64,000 nt of DNA from Epiperipatus broadwayi (lineage: Eukaryota; Onychophora; Udeonychophora; Euonychophora; Peripatidae): the NCBI GenBank assembly GCA_028023455.1, contig JAQFVV010006274.1, forward strand, positions 5,642,001 to 5,706,000, in the 5' to 3' direction. Every line of letters starts with the position of its first letter. Position 1 is the stretch's first letter. A program made the position numbers and the translations under genes. The notes below the pieces were generated by a model that made no database searches, had not been told where the DNA came from, and was given only the letters and a program-made list of their open reading frames with translations. This document shows positions 9,694 through 21,087 of this stretch, piece after piece.

Positions 9694-12617
9694 CAGGGAT
9701 ACTCAACCTTTTTCTTTCCTGGGCCACATATATTTGTGTGCTACATCAAGTGGGCTGCGGCAACCAATTGGTGTCACGTAAAAAATTTCTGACTTCTCAG
9801 TTCATGCATGCCATAGTTTGTGGATCACTTTACTATATCTTAGAATTAACATATTAATAAAACACAAACACTTTTATTTGATATAAACATTTATTTAAAT
9901 ATCAGTGTGATTTTTGATATTGAGATAAACTTTTAACAAATTTAGATAAATCTGGTTTATATGTGCTACATGCTACTCTTAATATCTCATCAAGATGTAA
10001 ATCAGTAAGCCTGTTTCTATGCACATTCTTCATATATTTCATTTTCGAATAAGATGATTCACAAAGATATATTGATTCAAACAATGTGAGCAACATTTAT
10101 GCACACCTTTTGACAATTTTATAATTTTTCAGGCACTAATTTCCAAAATTCCATATACTTCTTTCCCTTCCTTTTCTCTTTAAAAATGGCTTCCAAATTT
10201 GTGTTATTTTTAAATTCAACAAATTCATTAAATAGCTTAATTTAATCATGTCCAAATGCAGCTAATTGTGTAATAGTTGCTATTTCTAAGTGCCAGGGAT
10301 TTTCTATAAGCAAAAGATAATTCTTAATATTTTTTAAATCTTGAAATCTACTTTTAAATTCTTTCAATAAGGTACCTAAATAATTTAAAATAATTATATA
10401 GGTTTCTGAAGAAATGTCAATACCATCTTACTTAGCATTTGTCAATGTTGGAAAATGATTTGGTTTTGTATATCTTGGTAATAAATATTTAGTTTTTCTT
10501 CAAAAGCAAATACTTTGTTTGTCATTTGTGAAATAATTTTATTTTCACCTTGCAAACTAATATTAAGATTACAAAGTTTTTCTGTGATGTCACATAAAAA
10601 AGCTAAAAGACACCACCATCCATCACTGTCAAACTCATTATAAGTTTTATTGTTTTCTTGTAAAAATGAAATAATTTCATGACGTAATAAAAAAAAAGGC
10701 GATTCAAAACTTTATCTCTTCTTGGCCATCGCACCGAAATATGCAGAAGTACATCACCATAATTACTATTTATTTCTTCCAAAAGATTTTTAAATTTTCT
10801 GTGGTTTAATTCTCAGGCTCAAATATAATTCACAATGTTTATGATGGTTTTCGTTACAGCATCTACTTCTTTAATGGATATATGTGCCCCTAAGTTTTCT
10901 TGGTGAATTAAACAATGAAATGATAAAAGATTTGTTAGATTTTTTTTTTTTTTAATAGGGAAACAAATCCCTTATCTCATCCAATCATTGAAGGACATCC
11001 ATCAGTGCACACAGAAAACAATTTTTTTATTTCAATATTATTCTTCTCCAGAAAAGTACAAATACTGTTGAGAAAATCACTATCTCTAGTTTGATTCTTC
11101 ATAGGAAGAAATTTCAAAAAATCTTCACAAATTGAATTCTGTTCCGTACAGTATCTGATGAAAATAGCACATTGTGATGTTGCTGAAATGTCAGTACTAG
11201 AATCAACAGCCAAACTAGAATATTTGCAGTTTTTCAAATCTTCTATTATATTATCAAAAATATGTTTTGCAATATCTTCAATACGTCTAATGCAGGTAGA
11301 ATCTGACAATTGTAATTTCTTAATTTGTAGTAATATTTGGACTTTTATTATTAAATTTATCAAATAATATATTCGAAGCTCTTAGGAAACATTCTTTCAC
11401 AACTTCAGCATCAGTAAAGTTTCATATTTTTGCCAAGTATATAAGAAATTTCATATGATACTCATGTCATCCCTGCTTCGTGTGAGATTATCACTGACAT
11501 AACATTTTGTTGTTGCTGCAATGATTTCTTGAAGAAAGCTAATTTTTCACTTCTTATTAAAGACCCATGAGCAAAAGTGTCATTAAACAATTTATGTTTC
11601 ATGGTGTAATGACAATCAATGTTATATTTTTTTAATGTGACACTTTCTCGACAAATCAAATACGCTGCTGAACCTTTGTTATTCAACACAACAAAATATT
11701 CCTCTTCCCAGTTTTCGTTTGTTGCTTGAAGACATCATTATGATGTTTAAATTATAGTTTTATATAAAATACTACACGTCTGTGTGTATAGTAAATTCAC
11801 ATATAAAACTAAAATGTTTCACTTTGCTTTCAAAAATACGGACTATTGATTGAATTAAAATTTCAAACTTCTGATTGGTCGATTATACAATCTGCAGTAA
11901 ATATATTTGTCTTTTTAAAATTATATTTGTTTTAGTTTAATATCTAAAATGGAAATTTATAATTTGTCTGATTACAGAAAGGTTTTTAAAAAATTAAATT
12001 TCTATTTATAATTTATGAGAATAATCTAACACTGTCAAATTATAATAAATGCTTACCATCCAATTATAAATTCCAGAAGTAATTCATTGAATTCCTTATC
12101 AATATGTTTTAGTATAAAAGTAAATTTTTTACTAAAATCTGAGAAACAAACAAGTGGGGTAAAAAAAAAAAGCGTAGTAAATTATATTTTCATTTTCAAA
12201 TTCAAAATGTAGAAATACAACTGTCAAAAACATGGATTGACATTCCCTTGTGGAGAAAAAAACAATCAATCAGAAACTTGAAAAGATGGATTTACATCCT
12301 TATTATACCATTAAAATGTAAATATTTACTGATTTTTTCCTTGCAAAAAAAATATTGCAGGTGCTAATATCAGTGAAATAATGCTAAAGCTAGCGGGTTT
12401 AGAGTGAGTACAAGTCATGTATGAAGATATTCGGGCATTTCTTGGCAGGTTCTTCAGATCTGTGAAATTAAAAAAAAAACATAACATTATTAATGCGTCA
12501 ATAAAAAATATCAATCGCACATGGTTATTTGTTAATTAAGAAGAGTGTTGTCATGGCCATCAGTCTATTGCTGGGCCACACATAAAAGCTTGGAGGGCCG
12601 CAGGTTGAGTATGTATG
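9694..12617 (-). mobile_element. hAT-superfamily DNA transposon, about 2.9 kb, inactive
   Basis: The left end starts CAGGGATACTCAACCTTTTT, followed by a GGGCCACA block. The right end is the mirror (GGGCCGCAGGTTGAGTATG), matching over GGTTGAGTAT but degenerate at the last bases. CAGGG-type ends with a subterminal GGGCC block are typical of Charlie-like hAT elements. A minus-strand transposase related to the GTF2IRD2/ZBED5/SCAND3-like domesticated family fills the middle. I could not find a convincing 8-bp target duplication (ATTTAGAT versus ATCTCTCA), so the ends have decayed or the exact right border is off by a few bases. Confidence 0.8.
9904..11745 (-). pseudogene. hAT transposase pseudogene (GTF2IRD2/ZBED5-like)
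   Basis: Minus strand, N to C. At 11689-11462 a block reads LNNKGSAAYLICRESVTLKK, then a YNIDCHYTMKH segment and a KSLQQQQ tail: the BED-like/N-terminal part of this family, in which EYF-x-V and CLIC-type residues are common. At 11363-10977 follows the RNase H-like core, with LAVDSSTDIS (first catalytic Asp) and SVCTDGCPSMIG (second catalytic Asp). At 10096-9902 the C-terminal dimerisation part reads YLCESSYSKMKYMKN then RNRLTDLHLDEILRVA, which includes the catalytic-Glu region of hAT enzymes. Stops and frame changes separate the three blocks (gaps near 11370-11460 and 10100-10970), so no transposase can be made. Confidence 0.85.
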
Positions 12618-13451
12618 ATCTCTCAAAGCAACTTATGATTATTTTTTATTTTAATAAATAGTGTATAGTGATTTAACTTTGAACAAAATAATTTATTTTA
12701 AAATTGATACATAATTGTCAGATATTTTCAGACTTTTTAACTTTGTCAATAATTATTTAAAGCATTGAAAAATCACAAATTTTTTTTACAAAATCACAAT
12801 CAAAAGAATTTTTTTCTGTACAGTTTTTTATTTGTTTAACATTAAAAATTTGCTACAATATAAGAAAATAATTCTTTTTTTTTTTTTTAAATCTTTAATT
12901 ACATTTTTAATCATAATTTAGTTATTACATAAACAAATACATTTTTAAGTTAAAAAGATGAACAAAAACCATTGTAGATATGAAAATGTAATATACATTT
13001 GGCAATGCAAGAAGAAAGATTAGTCATTATACTTCTTGAAGAAGATATGAAAATAACTGCATGAATTTTGTTAAATAGATAGTGAACAAAATTCAGTTAT
13101 ACATAGCAAAATAATAAAAGTTATAAATTTAGTTTTTATAAAGTTGAAATAATATAACATTTTATGAAATATAATTCAAAGTAATTTTTAATTATTTATA
13201 GAAATTATTATTAATTTTTTTTAAAAATCTTGTTGTTTTTTTTTTTAAAAAAAAAGCAAAAAGCATTTCTTTTAATATCTTAAATATTATTTTATAATTT
13301 GAAATATATTTTAATTTTTTTTTTAAATATATAAAGTACATCTAAAATAAATTTAGAGTAAATAAATAATAAACTATCACTCTTAAATGAGTATGACCAT
13401 TCTAACTCAAAAAGCAAAGAATGGGTGGGAGAGGGAAATAAATTATTGAGT
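12618..13451. other. AT-rich intron sequence, nothing recognised
   Basis: Long A and T runs (for example near 12868-12890 and a T-run followed by an A-run near 13230-13256). No coding similarity or repeat ends found. Confidence 0.5.
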
Positions 13452-14160
13452 TTTGCATGACTTTACAAATCAATCTGTATATCATAAATACATCCACATA
13501 TAGAACAAGCTGATCCATTTTTGTCTTTTATGATGTTGTGTTTTAAATCTTTTTTCCTAAAACATTTCATCATCTTATTCTCTGGCATATCTTCCCAATG
13601 GAAACAATTAACATTGCACTTCTTTAGAATGTCTTTGAGATATTCTTTATAATGTGGATGGGATCTACCTCTCCCATGAAAATCATGCTCAAATTTACCA
13701 TAAAACATCAATTTAGGAACTTTTGCATTGTTCATTCATTTTACATGTCCAATCCAAAGAGGGTGTGATTTTATAATATAGTAGTTAACTCTATAATATT
13801 GCTTATCCAATTAAGCTGAACATCATATTGATTAGTTTTATGATCTTGTTATATTTTTAAAATATTACAGAGCATCCTTAAATGAAATTTTTCTAAGGCC
13901 TTTGCATTATATTGAAAAGATGTCCAAAGTTAATAGCTCTATATACAACTCTATCTTTTAACTAGTGAAAAACAGCAGCAGCACATTGGAGTCTATGTTG
14001 TGTCTCAATATCTAAGTTCATTTTTTTACTTATGAAACTACTAAGGTATTTAGACTAATTTATATTTTCAAGTTGATAACTATTCAAACTAAAAGTTGTT
14101 GAGGATTTTTTTTCTGTCACAGATTGATAAAGAACTTAAGTTTTTTTAACATTGCTTAAT
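13452..14160 (-). pseudogene. LINE reverse transcriptase, C-terminal piece
   Basis: On the minus strand the frames recover the tail of a common LINE ORF2 in order: a KYLSSFISKKMNLDIE block (usual form KYLGS-x-IS), LQCAAAVF, DRVVYRA, then QDHKTNQYDVQ, HTLFGLD (usually a WTGHV-type motif), MNNAKVPKLMFYGKFEHDF, a GRGRSHPHYKEYLKDILKKC block, and finally a C-x2-C finger, SACSICGCIYD. This matches the tail of elements often annotated as 'F52C9.6-like' or 'craniofacial development protein 2-like'. The 90-codon frame 13735-13463 is intact; upstream there are several stops and frame changes. It lies in line with the RT piece at 16950-17545, with a block in between that does not belong to the LINE. Confidence 0.75.
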
Positions 14161-14164
14161 AAAT

Positions 14165-16945
14165 TAAATTACTTATTGTACCGGTCAGAATTGTATGTTC
14201 ATTTAACAAGGTTTAGAATCTAAGCAAAAGTACCCTAAATCCACTCATGCCTGAGATACACAGGTCAGGAGCAATCATGAATTCTGCCCTATTTGCTCTT
14301 CTCTAAAACTATAACATTATAAACAACACTTCTGATGATAACATGAAATTTTATTCATTCTGGTCCCAGAGACACAGCAGAGAAACATGAGATCTATAGG
14401 GTAATTAATGTAAATAAATAATATCAAATATTGGCTCAATCAAATATCTTATGTGAAGGGACAATTTATAAATTTTAAATGAATTGCACACAGCTAGCAT
14501 TGCAAAAGAAACATGAATTATAAAATAGTATCCATCCAGAATGAGCAAAGACAGAACAACCCAGAGATAAATGTCCATTTAAAGTAATTAGTTATAACTT
14601 CTAAATATTACTAACATTATTATAAATATTTAATGGAATTCAATGAATGAGAGTCAGTAAGACACAACGCATGAGTAATTATTAAAACATAATAATTTAA
14701 TAAATATAAACAATTTAATTTACATTAGAAAACATAGCACAGATTTAATGCGGTTATTACTTTGCATATAAGCAACTGATTTAGTATGCTAATGAGTTAT
14801 AGTATAATAATAAATTAATGTTATCAATGCGGTGATCATTACTTTAAGTAATGATAAGGACGTTTACAAATTCATCTCTAAAGAGAGGTTTACTCTTGAT
14901 ATGATAGTTAATAATTTATCGTTTATGAGCATATTTGGGCCTGTACAAATGAGGAATGGGTTAACCTAACAAGTTTTACTGTGACAATCCTAAAATATTC
15001 GACTAATTATTAAATGAGTGGTTTACAAACATCACTGCGCCATGTCTTATAGATAAAATGAGAACTACATATAAAAGAACTCGCAGTGCTAACTATAATG
15101 ACAGCGTTTAAAATGGAGATGTCAATCTTTGGACTGGGAGGCTTTATCACATATATGATTCCGCTTGTATTTATCACAAGGCGATATTCGAAAATATGAG
15201 TGGTAAGGCTTCCATGGTACGCCCTCTGACGTTTCACATGCAGAGCCTTAATACTCTAATGTTTATCTTGAGATCGGTTATACCAAACCTCATTCCTATA
15301 CGAGTTATGTGAAGAAAATCCGGAGTTCGGATGAGTAAATATGATAAAGCAAAATATAATTCTTTAAAATGCTATCATAAGTAAGCAACGTGAATATGGC
15401 TTAAGTCTTAAATGACTAATGAAATAATTTAAGCTTAAATAAAGCAATAATAGCATGCGTAATGCCATGATAAAATAATAACCCACTCAGCATCGTATGT
15501 ATAACTTTAATAAATTTAGGATGTCGAATATAAAAGAGGGAAAATATTATTTCCTATTTAACAAGTCCAAGTATTTTAAACGACAATATATTATAAGCAA
15601 TTTAACTCTTAATGGCGTATAAATAATAAATAGTTATTAAAATATATTAATAATCAAATTTATTTTAAGAAGATAAAATGCATTTAAATATCGATAGTGA
15701 TATGATTTTTAAACAATCCGCCATTAAGCATAATTTCAAAATATTTAACCGAGCAAACAGCGTTCAGTAAGAAATTTTACGTTTAACTATTTAAATATTC
15801 CCAAATATCGGAATGATGATTGAAATAATATAAGTTCGCTAGATTAAAACATTAGCATACTAAAACTAATTTAATAAGATATATATTTAAAATAAGTTTT
15901 GCCGCATGAAATAAAATAATTAGAGTGTAAAACTTAAAAAGCTAATGATGGATTTAAAGTACATAATTCTAAGCATAGCGTTTCAAAGAACAAGTTTAAA
16001 ACTTAAGAGAAAAAATCACAAATTTAATGATAATTAAGTTTATAGTAAGTTATAAAATAAATAAAGATTACATTCTGATTACAATTAAGATTTAGGAAAG
16101 AAATGAAGTGAGGAGAATTAAGAGTTCATTCTTCGGCAAAACGGATTACCTTTAGAAGTTATGGTGGCCACTTATAATAACGTATACGAAGTTTAGCTAG
16201 GCACAATATTAATAAAATAATGGTAGGCATCTTCCAATATTCTTTACAATTAAACATAACAGTTCTCAAGTAGCGATGGCATAGCAGGGAGGCAGAACAA
16301 AGGCGATTTAAGATCACGGAGGCAAATTTTTTTTACTCACAGTCCATTTTGTTTCCACTCTCTCTACAAATACCAGAGAGAAGAGTGATTTGAACTCCTT
16401 TTGCGCGTTCCTAGAACTTCTGCTCCTCCTATACTTGAAATTTGGCAATATTGGAAGATGTAAACAATATGTTCCAGAAAGCATTATTTAAACGTATTTT
16501 TAAAATTGCAAATAACTTTAAAATATGATTTTTGGTTTGACTTGAAATGAGAATGACATTTTTAAATTGTAATAATACTTTTTAGAATTTTCTGGCATTG
16601 CTTTAGCTTTACATTCATTTTATTCATTTTTATATCTGTAATACATATATGCACATAGACAATTATCTAAGTGAAGGGAATTTACAAGCTTGAAAATAAA
16701 ATATACTTAAGCTAAAATAATAATTCAACTAGTTACACATAACCATTTCTTAAATAAACAGGGTGGAAGTTATACGTTTATATGTGTGCTTAACATTCCT
16801 AGATGACCAAATAAACATATAAACTGGTTCAAACCCTACTTTGAAGGTATGTAATGTCATCAGGCAGTGAAGTTAAATATGTACTACAGATTTACCACTT
16901 CATTATATGTTGCATTCTAAACATTATATTATATTCTGTATCTTG
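14165..16945. other. Unidentified block lying between two pieces of LINE
   Basis: This stretch of about 2.8 kb separates the RT core (16950-17545) from the RT C-terminus (13452-14160), where a LINE would have only about 250 bp. It is therefore probably an insertion. It has no protein similarity that I can recognise and somewhat more CG dinucleotides than the flanks (for example near 15000-15330 and 16130-16410). Blocks such as CCTATACGAG (about 15296) recur near 48745, hinting at a dispersed family. Its ends are not defined. Confidence 0.35.
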
Positions 16946-16949
16946 TCTT

Positions 16950-17545
16950 TTGAACTGGCCAAAATAGGAAAATCCTAAACATAATGTCACTCTAGAATCC
17001 AAGAAAATGCAATGTTTGTTTTTGCTTTTAATCAGTTAAAAAATAAAAATTCCACCATCAAACCTATAATCATAGCTTGATCCCTGTTTGATTAAGCTGC
17101 TCATAAAGATTTCCAAAGACCACTGTCATAAAAATTGTAAACAATATTGGAGCAATTACACATTTTTGTTTAACACCAATTTTTTATCTGAAGTAATAAT
17201 ATGTCATCCCATTCTATCATGTAGAAGCTGTATTGTAAGAATAAGCTTGAACAACCAATTGATTTCACACAAAGTTATAGACTTGTTCTTTTAACCGATT
17301 CAAATACCTTGATCTAAACAATAAAAGCAATACATAAATCACTTTTTTTTTCTTGATTCTTTTTTTGTATTTGCCTGGCAACAAAAACCATGTCTTTAGT
17401 GCTTCTTGATTCTCTAGAATGAGAGTGGGCAAACTGTTTGCATGGTTTTAAAATGTCTTCACTGTTTCCTCTTTTTTTGGAAGTGAAACCCTTGCATGAT
17501 ATATAAAACACAATGGTTTTGTATTCATCGTTATGAAAAAAACTT
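16950..17545 (-). pseudogene. LINE reverse transcriptase, catalytic core piece
   Basis: Minus strand: RSTKDMVFVARQIQKK, then DLCIAFI-x-KVFESVKRTSL (the first catalytic block, usually FIDLTKAFDSVNR; the Asp position is altered), LCVKSIGC, then KQKCVIAPILFTIFMTVVFG (usual form GVKQGCV-x-AP-x-LF), NLYEQLNQTGIKL and YRFDGGIF. These are consecutive RT motifs of the same LINE type as the pieces at 13.5-14.2 kb and 29.6-31.2 kb. Several frameshifts and stops divide it. The ADD box expected next is not seen, because the sequence below about 16950 no longer matches. The stretch 17560-17870 may hold further scrambled LINE-like sequence, but I cannot place it. Confidence 0.7.
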
Positions 17546-19096
17546 GCCAACCTGAATTAAAATTGTATATGTTTCTTATCTGTGCAATTGTTTTAGACAT
17601 TACAACTCTGTCAAAATATAATAGAATACCAATTTTGCACAGGAAATCATTTAAATCTGTGCATCTGTCACAATAAAAAAAACTTAATGACTTTCGACTG
17701 ACTCAATAAATCCAATACTTTTGATTTCACTCTTATGTTGCACAGTAAAAATATTTGAGCCTATGAATGTGTAACAGACAGGTCCAGTTCTATTACTCAT
17801 ATCTATATTCATCTATATCCCCTGGGAAAATCCAGTAAGATGAACATTTTCTAAGCGATATTTATTCATCAAATAATATTACGTTTTCCATGATAATGCG
17901 TAGAGACTCTATTTATTGAAAATCAAGATAATTCTTTTCTGCATCATAAAGTGTATTTTATACAGTTGAATTTATTATCTGATTTTTTGTTTATTTTATC
18001 TATGCAGTATATGTGCGTGCATGTGTTGTATTAATTAAAATATATGAGCACAAATTTGTAATACTATATTCTGTGGTTTTTACATTTTAATAAAGATTAA
18101 ATATATTTTAAGTGAAAGGGTATATATTTGTTGATTTCCTTTATTTCGGATTTTGTAGAGAAGGTCGAGAGAGATTTATATTAGTATAACATATAGGTGA
18201 TTTGATTAAGCGTCTATTTGCGCATTTCTGGACCCCCATATATTACACACGGTTGATAACCACCCATCCTGAACGAGCTAGTAGTGGTAGGATTTCCATT
18301 TATTTAATATTGGTACTTGATCTCTTCCAGCATAATTCTTATTTACATGTAAGTAAGATTGGCACTTGGAGTCAGAAAGTGATGTCCATAAATATGTGGG
18401 GCGAAAAATAGGAGTACAGTTTCGAATTACTTTCAGAATAGGGAATTATTTTTTTTTAAAAAACTATTATGTTATAATTACGCGTATGATTATATATATA
18501 TATATGTGTGTGATATATACAAAAAGAGTGATTCCGTTATATTATTTTTCCAAAAATGGGAGTATCTATTTTAATTTTATAAGGGAAAATTATTAAGCTA
18601 AATATATATATTAATAACATTGAATAAAATTAAATCTTATTTCCCATCCATAAGTTTGACTATTTTTAACAGATATTAACCAAAGATAGTTATTATTGTT
18701 ACTAATTAATATAATAAATCTAATGATATATATTTTTTTATTACAAATACTTACAAAAGAGGTCTTACATTTAAAAATGAGTTACTCATAATAATAATTA
18801 TGAAGTAAAAATGAAATGACTATAAATATATTAATTGATCATTTAAGTCAGTCTTCTTTTGTATTCATTACTGTTATTTTTTGTATATATATATATTAAT
18901 TTGAATTATAATCTTTTCTTTAGAAAATATTATCAAGATATGAAATTTTATCATGGGATATGGAATGGGAATATTAATTATTAATCTTTTAAATTGATAA
19001 AAAGTCATCCTTGTCTCTCATTATTTTATTTATCTTATTATATTACATTTTTGTTGTTTATTAAATATTTTTGAATTATACTACACAATATTTATT

Positions 19097-19127
<31 letters not shown>

Positions 19128-20294
19128 GTTAATATTATAAACATTTTAGAAATACACTTTATTTGTCATTGCTTATATAGAGGCATAATAATAAATGATT
19201 TGATTAAATCCATCCCTGAAGAGAGCCAATTGCGAATTATCCATGATTTGAATATCGTGACATAATGGAGACTGAAAGAATGATGAGAAATGGATGAACT
19301 AGTGTGAATTACATCTAAATTTATTTAGTAATTATTGAGCTAGCATAGTAAAGATAAATGTAATTGTGGACTTAGAATTTCATTGCTTCATCTTCAGCAT
19401 CCTACCCCTAGACCCTAAGTCCGACTGTAATAAGATGTGCACTCTCTTTCTTGTGAAAACCGATGTCCCATTACAGCTAACACAACAATATTTTTAAATT
19501 TCTTCAGGTTTTTCATCAGAACCTGCTGCTATGTCCAATCATGCACCAGTTAATTACAATTGGGTGTTCTTAATTTTCCAGTCAGTGATTATGAACTGAA
19601 GTAGCATCCAAGATTTAATCACTAAAATGAGAAAGATAGAGATATTGAGTTACTTAATTAGTTCCTTTAATAAGCATTACATACATTATTTTCACAATAT
19701 AAAAGCCATAAAGTGCACCTAAAATAAAATTAGATCTGTATGACCTATATATAGCCTTTCTTAAGTACTTGTAGAGGCAGGGATATTGAGAACAATATTT
19801 TAACCTGAAGCCAACTCCTTTGAATACATGTTTGGGGTTTATATTCCCTTTGCTCCTGTTATTCTTCTGGCGTAATGAGATGCTGGCATTCCTTAATCAA
19901 GGGTGGCCATATATGCTCTCTTGATGAACATATATATAATCTGGTTTGCTCAAATTTCCACTAATTATAAAATTTCTTGGTCACGATTAGATAATTAGCC
20001 AAACACACATTGATTATTTAATTGTTTGTGCATGCTTTACATTCTTTCTAACTCTAACACAATACATATTATCTGTTTGTTGCATGTACAAATATAATAA
20101 TTATTATCTTAATTAATACATAATATGCTATTTTACTATTTTAATCAAAATTACCCCAAATTCACAACTCAACCAGACTAGTCAATAAAATAAACTTTAA
20201 AACACTACCAATGATTTCATGGCCACAAGCAGACTTCTCAAGTGTGAAGAACTACAAATAACAACATATTTAAATTAAACATTACCCACAATTC
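17546..20294. other. AT-rich intron sequence with unplaced repeat-like stretches
   Basis: There are (TA)n and (TG)n microsatellites near 18500, 18880 and 19100-19130. Stretches at 18200-18420 and 19380-19620 are less AT-rich and look like old repeats, but I found no partner inside the window and no coding similarity. Confidence 0.4.
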
Positions 20295-20985
20295 CACTTA
20301 CTTTCCATACACTCTAATATTAAAAGAACTTTTAAATAAGTTAATTGCTTCAGAATCATAAATTTTTAATAATAAAGATTCTTTAATTCTTTTTATTTTG
20401 TTTCTATCAAAGAAGACAACCTTAGCTTCATCCAAATTAATAGTGTGACCTATATCTTTTTCATGAATAAACAAAGCAGAATTAAGATATTTATTTCTAA
20501 CCCTACTTTTATGTACCTTTATTTTTTCCTTTAAGCTCAAAGTACTCAGACCTATATATATATATATCTTCTTACAAAAACAAGGATAATATATACTAAT
20601 CCAGGAATAGTCTTTTTATCAAAAATTTTCTTTGTATTATTTAATAAATTATTCAAAGTAATACCCCTTTTCCAAGCAATTTTCTTATTTCCAAACATAT
20701 TACTATTTTTACATACAATTTTATATAGAAGACAATTTAAATGGTGAAGAAATAAAATCTCTTTCTTTTATCCTTTACACCATTACAAATATTACTATTA
20801 AATGAAATACTTTTAACAAATTTATCAGAGTAGCCAACTTTCAAATAATCTTTATAAAATTGACCTTTTTGAAATAAAGCTACCCCACTAGAATTATTTA
20901 ATCTCTTCTATGACAACAATTTCTTAAAGCAACTATTTTATGAGATACAAATTGATAACTATAAGGTTTAATTATCGCCATCTAC
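20295..20985 (-). pseudogene. Penelope-like element, C-terminal piece with GIY-YIG region
   Basis: The minus-strand frame 20540-20298 reads LSLKEKIKVHKSRVRN, then NSALFIHEKDIGHTINLDEA, KVVFFDRNKIKRIKESLL. This is the typical GIY-YIG endonuclease end of Penelope-like retroelements, with the conserved H-x-x-x-x-GH-x-I/F and R-x-x-KE residues. Just upstream (about 20545-20610), in shifted frames, come PCFCKKIY and YIGLST, the Y-IG half of the motif, and before that SNMFGNKKIAWKRGITLNNLL, the linker following the RT. Further up, AL-RNCCHRRD matches the RT thumb region only loosely. The RT core itself is missing. Frameshifts around the (TA)n run near 20555-20570 inactivate it. Confidence 0.75.
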
Positions 20986-20993
20986 GTGATAAC

Positions 20994-21087
20994 GCATCTG
21001 GTGCCACTACTAGTATAATCTTTGACCGGTGCCTGGTGGTCAGGGAGAAACAAAAGACTCTATACTAAAAGAAGTTTGGGTGGCTAA
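20994..21087 (+). repeat. Unidentified repeat module, copy 1
   Basis: Starting GCATCTGGTGCCACTACTAG and ending in a GGTGGCTAA block, this stretch aligns over its whole length with 48347-48438 (shared blocks: CTAGTA, a GGTCA-x-GGAGA core, CAAAAGACT). It directly abuts the 5' side of the Penelope-like piece. The following 1.6 kb (21090-22600) has a similar base composition to the sequence after the second copy, but I could not align it by eye. Family unknown. Confidence 0.4.

Noticed and set aside
9686-12625. 8-bp target duplication for the hAT element
   Set aside because: ATTTAGAT and ATCTCTCA do not match well enough; not claimed.
17560-17870. More LINE-like coding sequence upstream of the RT core
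   Set aside because: Short words only, and they do not fit the expected order of motifs; may be scrambled or chance.
20215-20262. GGCCACAAGC next to the Penelope-like piece resembles helix II of the hammerhead motif
   Set aside because: There is no CTGATGA or GAAAC around it and no helix I pairing, so a ten-base match is probably chance.
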